From: Azotimanducus sp963663145 | GTDB taxonomy: Bacteria > Pseudomonadota > Gammaproteobacteria > Pseudomonadales > Azotimanducaceae | DNA: 64,000 nucleotides | NCBI GenBank assembly: GCA_963663145.1 | Contig: OY760134.1 | Span: 2,852,001 to 2,916,000 of the forward strand | Direction: 5' to 3' | Part shown: piece after piece, positions 62,850 through 64,000 of the stretch | Position numbering within the stretch: position 1 is the first letter of the stretch | Layout of the letters: each line of letters begins with the position of its first letter | Made by a program: the position numbers and the translations under genes | The notes under the pieces: model-generated | The model's database searches: none | The model's input: the letters and a program-made list of their open reading frames with translations, nothing else | Told to the model about the DNA's origin: nothing

Positions 62850-63323
62850 TTAGTACACGCCACCTAGCTTGCCATGATCCCAACTCATCACACTCTGCGC
62901 AGTGAACCGCAAAATAACGCGCTTCTGGCTCGCTGGTCGCACGGCTTCCCGCAAGGCTACGCGGTCCGGTTGCTTCTCGTCGCTGGCCTTCAATCGAATC
63001 AGCACCATGGCATCGAGCACTTCTTGAGGATCATCAAGGACTTCTGTTCTCGCCTTGACGACCAGTCCCCGTAAAGACTGGTAGGTATCGCCATCTTCAA
63101 TGAGTAGCGTCGCGCGCGGGTCGCGTTCGAAGTTCCGCACCTTCTGACTCCGTCCGAAGGTGCTGACGAGGAACCTCCCGGACTCGTCAATCGCGAACCA
63201 CATGGGCATGGGATGCGGAAAGCCGTCATGTCCGTTCGAGACGATGATGAGTGTTTGTTGCTCTTGCGCGAAAATATCGGCTTCGGCTTCTGTCATGGCG
63301 ATGAGTGCTCGACGCGACGGCAT
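62850..63323 (-). CDS. PPOX-class flavin-binding protein (pyridoxamine phosphate oxidase-like)
   Basis: From ATG 63323 the 157-residue protein has a split-barrel pattern: EQQTLIIVSNGHDGFPHPMP, MWFAIDESGRFLVSTF, SQKVRNFERDPRATLLI and GLVVKARTEVLDD. This matches the PPOX group that binds FMN or F420. GAGAGGGG lies seven bases before the ATG. No biosynthetic neighbours define a substrate. It is divergent from tesB. Confidence 0.8.
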   Translation of the reverse strand: MPSRRALIAMTEAEADIFAQEQQTLIIVSNGHDGFPHPMPMWFAIDESGRFLVSTFGRSQKVRNFERDPRATLLIEDGDTYQSLRGLVVKARTEVLDDPQEVLDAMVLIRLKASDEKQPDRVALREAVRPASQKRVILRFTAQSVMSWDHGKLGGVY

Positions 63324-63392
63324 GGGTGAACCCCTCTCTTGGTTGTCTCGTGCAAATTGTATCCGCCCAGTGTCGGTAGAATGAGCTACGGC

Positions 63393-64000
63393 ATGTCTCA
63401 AACTTCGTCAAAAGTCCCGCCGCACGATTCCTCCCGCGCGCCCGCACAGCAAGCATTGCTCGCCCTGCTTGATCTCGATCCTGTTTCGCCTGATAACTAT
63501 AGCGGCTGGAGCCCTCGCGAAGCCTCCGATCGCGTCTATGGCGGGCAGCCCTTGGCACAGGCGCTGATTGCGGCGGCGCGCACGGTGGACGCAGTTCCCG
63601 CTCGGCTTCCGCACTCCCTGCACGGCTATTTCCTCCGCGCTGGCAGCACCAAGCTGCCGATCATCTACGAAGTCGAACGTCTGCGCGATGGCCGCAGCTT
63701 CAGCACTCGGCGCGTTGTCGCAAAGCAGCAGGGTGCCCCTATTTTTGTGTGTACGATCTCCTTCCATGTGTCCGAAACCGGGCTCGAGCATCAGACCGAG
63801 GCACCCGACACGCCCCCTCCGGAAGGCTTGAAGAACTTCGATGAGCTCAGACTTGAGGGCGGCGAAGCGCTCCCTGAAGAGCGCATCGACCACCCCATTC
63901 GGAGTGTCGACATGCGCCCCGTGTCGGGGCTCCGCTATCTACTGAGCGATCGCGGTGCCGCCCCGCAGATGTGGATGCGCGCGGATTTCACACTGCCCGA
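63393..64000 (+). CDS. tesB: Acyl-CoA thioesterase II, partial (3' end outside the window)
   Basis: The frame is open from ATG 63393 to the right edge and gives about 202 residues, so it is cut. It contains LLALLDLDPVSPDNYSGWSP, RVYGGQPLAQALIAAARTV and HSLHGYFLRAGSTKLPIIYE, then VERLRDGRSFSTRRVVAKQQ and PIFVCTISFH. These are first-hotdog-domain hallmarks of TesB, which hydrolyses medium- and long-chain acyl-CoA. A second ATG at 63381 is also in frame. The start of the second hotdog domain is seen near the edge; the rest is absent. Confidence 0.92.
   Translation, partial: MSQTSSKVPPHDSSRAPAQQALLALLDLDPVSPDNYSGWSPREASDRVYGGQPLAQALIAAARTVDAVPARLPHSLHGYFLRAGSTKLPIIYEVERLRDGRSFSTRRVVAKQQGAPIFVCTISFHVSETGLEHQTEAPDTPPPEGLKNFDELRLEGGEALPEERIDHPIRSVDMRPVSGLRYLLSDRGAAPQMWMRADFTLP

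Noticed and set aside
1..64000. CRISPR arrays, tRNA and rRNA genes
   Set aside because: No spaced direct repeats or tRNA-like cloverleaf sequence was recognised by eye in the gaps; a covariance-model scan would be needed to exclude small RNAs.

Overview
The window is chromosomal DNA of a gammaproteobacterium with a moderately high GC content. The housekeeping set fits this: rpsU, greB, exonuclease I (sbcB), recQ, comF, yaaA, sixA, aroA, malate synthase G and an ogt-type alkyltransferase. No tRNA, rRNA or CRISPR array was recognised. The genus cannot be named from the sequence. The M2 and M60 peptidases, the many CoA-dependent catabolic genes, the MAPEG and GST genes and the TonB-dependent receptor suggest a free-living or host-associated marine type. 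Both window edges cut through genes: a metallophosphoesterase at the left and an acyl-CoA thioesterase II at the right.

Layout. 1-2395: metallophosphoesterase (minus) and a lipoprotein-type M2 (ACE-like) dipeptidase (plus). 2396-8830: an accessory island. It holds decayed IS5-, IS481- and integrase-type transposases, a 25-bp perfect hairpin, an actin/Hsp70-like C-terminal remnant, a small coiled-coil ORF, and a visibly more A/T-rich operon of an anthranilate/ADIC-synthase-like enzyme, its glutamine amidotransferase and a truncated iron-sulfur flavoprotein. The island ends in a second, broken copy of the 3' end of the M2 peptidase gene. 8906-19329: core genes (rpsU, oligopeptidase B, GST, malate synthase G, epoxide hydrolase, orphan D12 methyltransferase, MAPEG, thioesterase, Nudix, photolyase). 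19499-23494: a large secreted M60-type metalloprotease. 23504-35693: yaaA, an orphan ABC ATPase, sbcB, a DASS transporter, an ABC-F protein, an LLM oxidoreductase, sixA, a PNPOx-family gene, a vapBC-like pair, recQ and a phosphotransferase.

35690-49573 is a catabolic region. A four-gene minus-strand operon (methyltransferase, unknown, VOC, quinone-oxidoreductase-like) is divergent from an eight-gene plus-strand operon (PuuE-like deacetylase/allantoinase, acyl-CoA dehydrogenase, two class III CoA transferases, MmgE/PrpD, PaaK-like ligase, YciI-like, amidase). A Rieske oxygenase faces the far end. The divergent intergenic region carries a near-perfect 24-bp palindrome over a TATAAT box. Together these look like one regulon for an unknown CoA-linked substrate that probably contains an amide or imide.

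50033-55505: a GNAT, a DUF7832-like protein, a cystathionine gamma-lyase/synthase family enzyme, a 1-Cys peroxiredoxin, greB, then an EF-hand protein, an ECF sigma factor, a membrane anti-sigma candidate and a heavy-metal-sensor-like protein. The last four form a compact candidate envelope metal-response module, with four tandem Shine-Dalgarno hexamers before the last gene. 55533-64000: exported VOC protein, aroA (with an unusual active-site motif), ogt, MBL hydrolase, TonB-dependent receptor, comF, PPOX-type flavoprotein and tesB.
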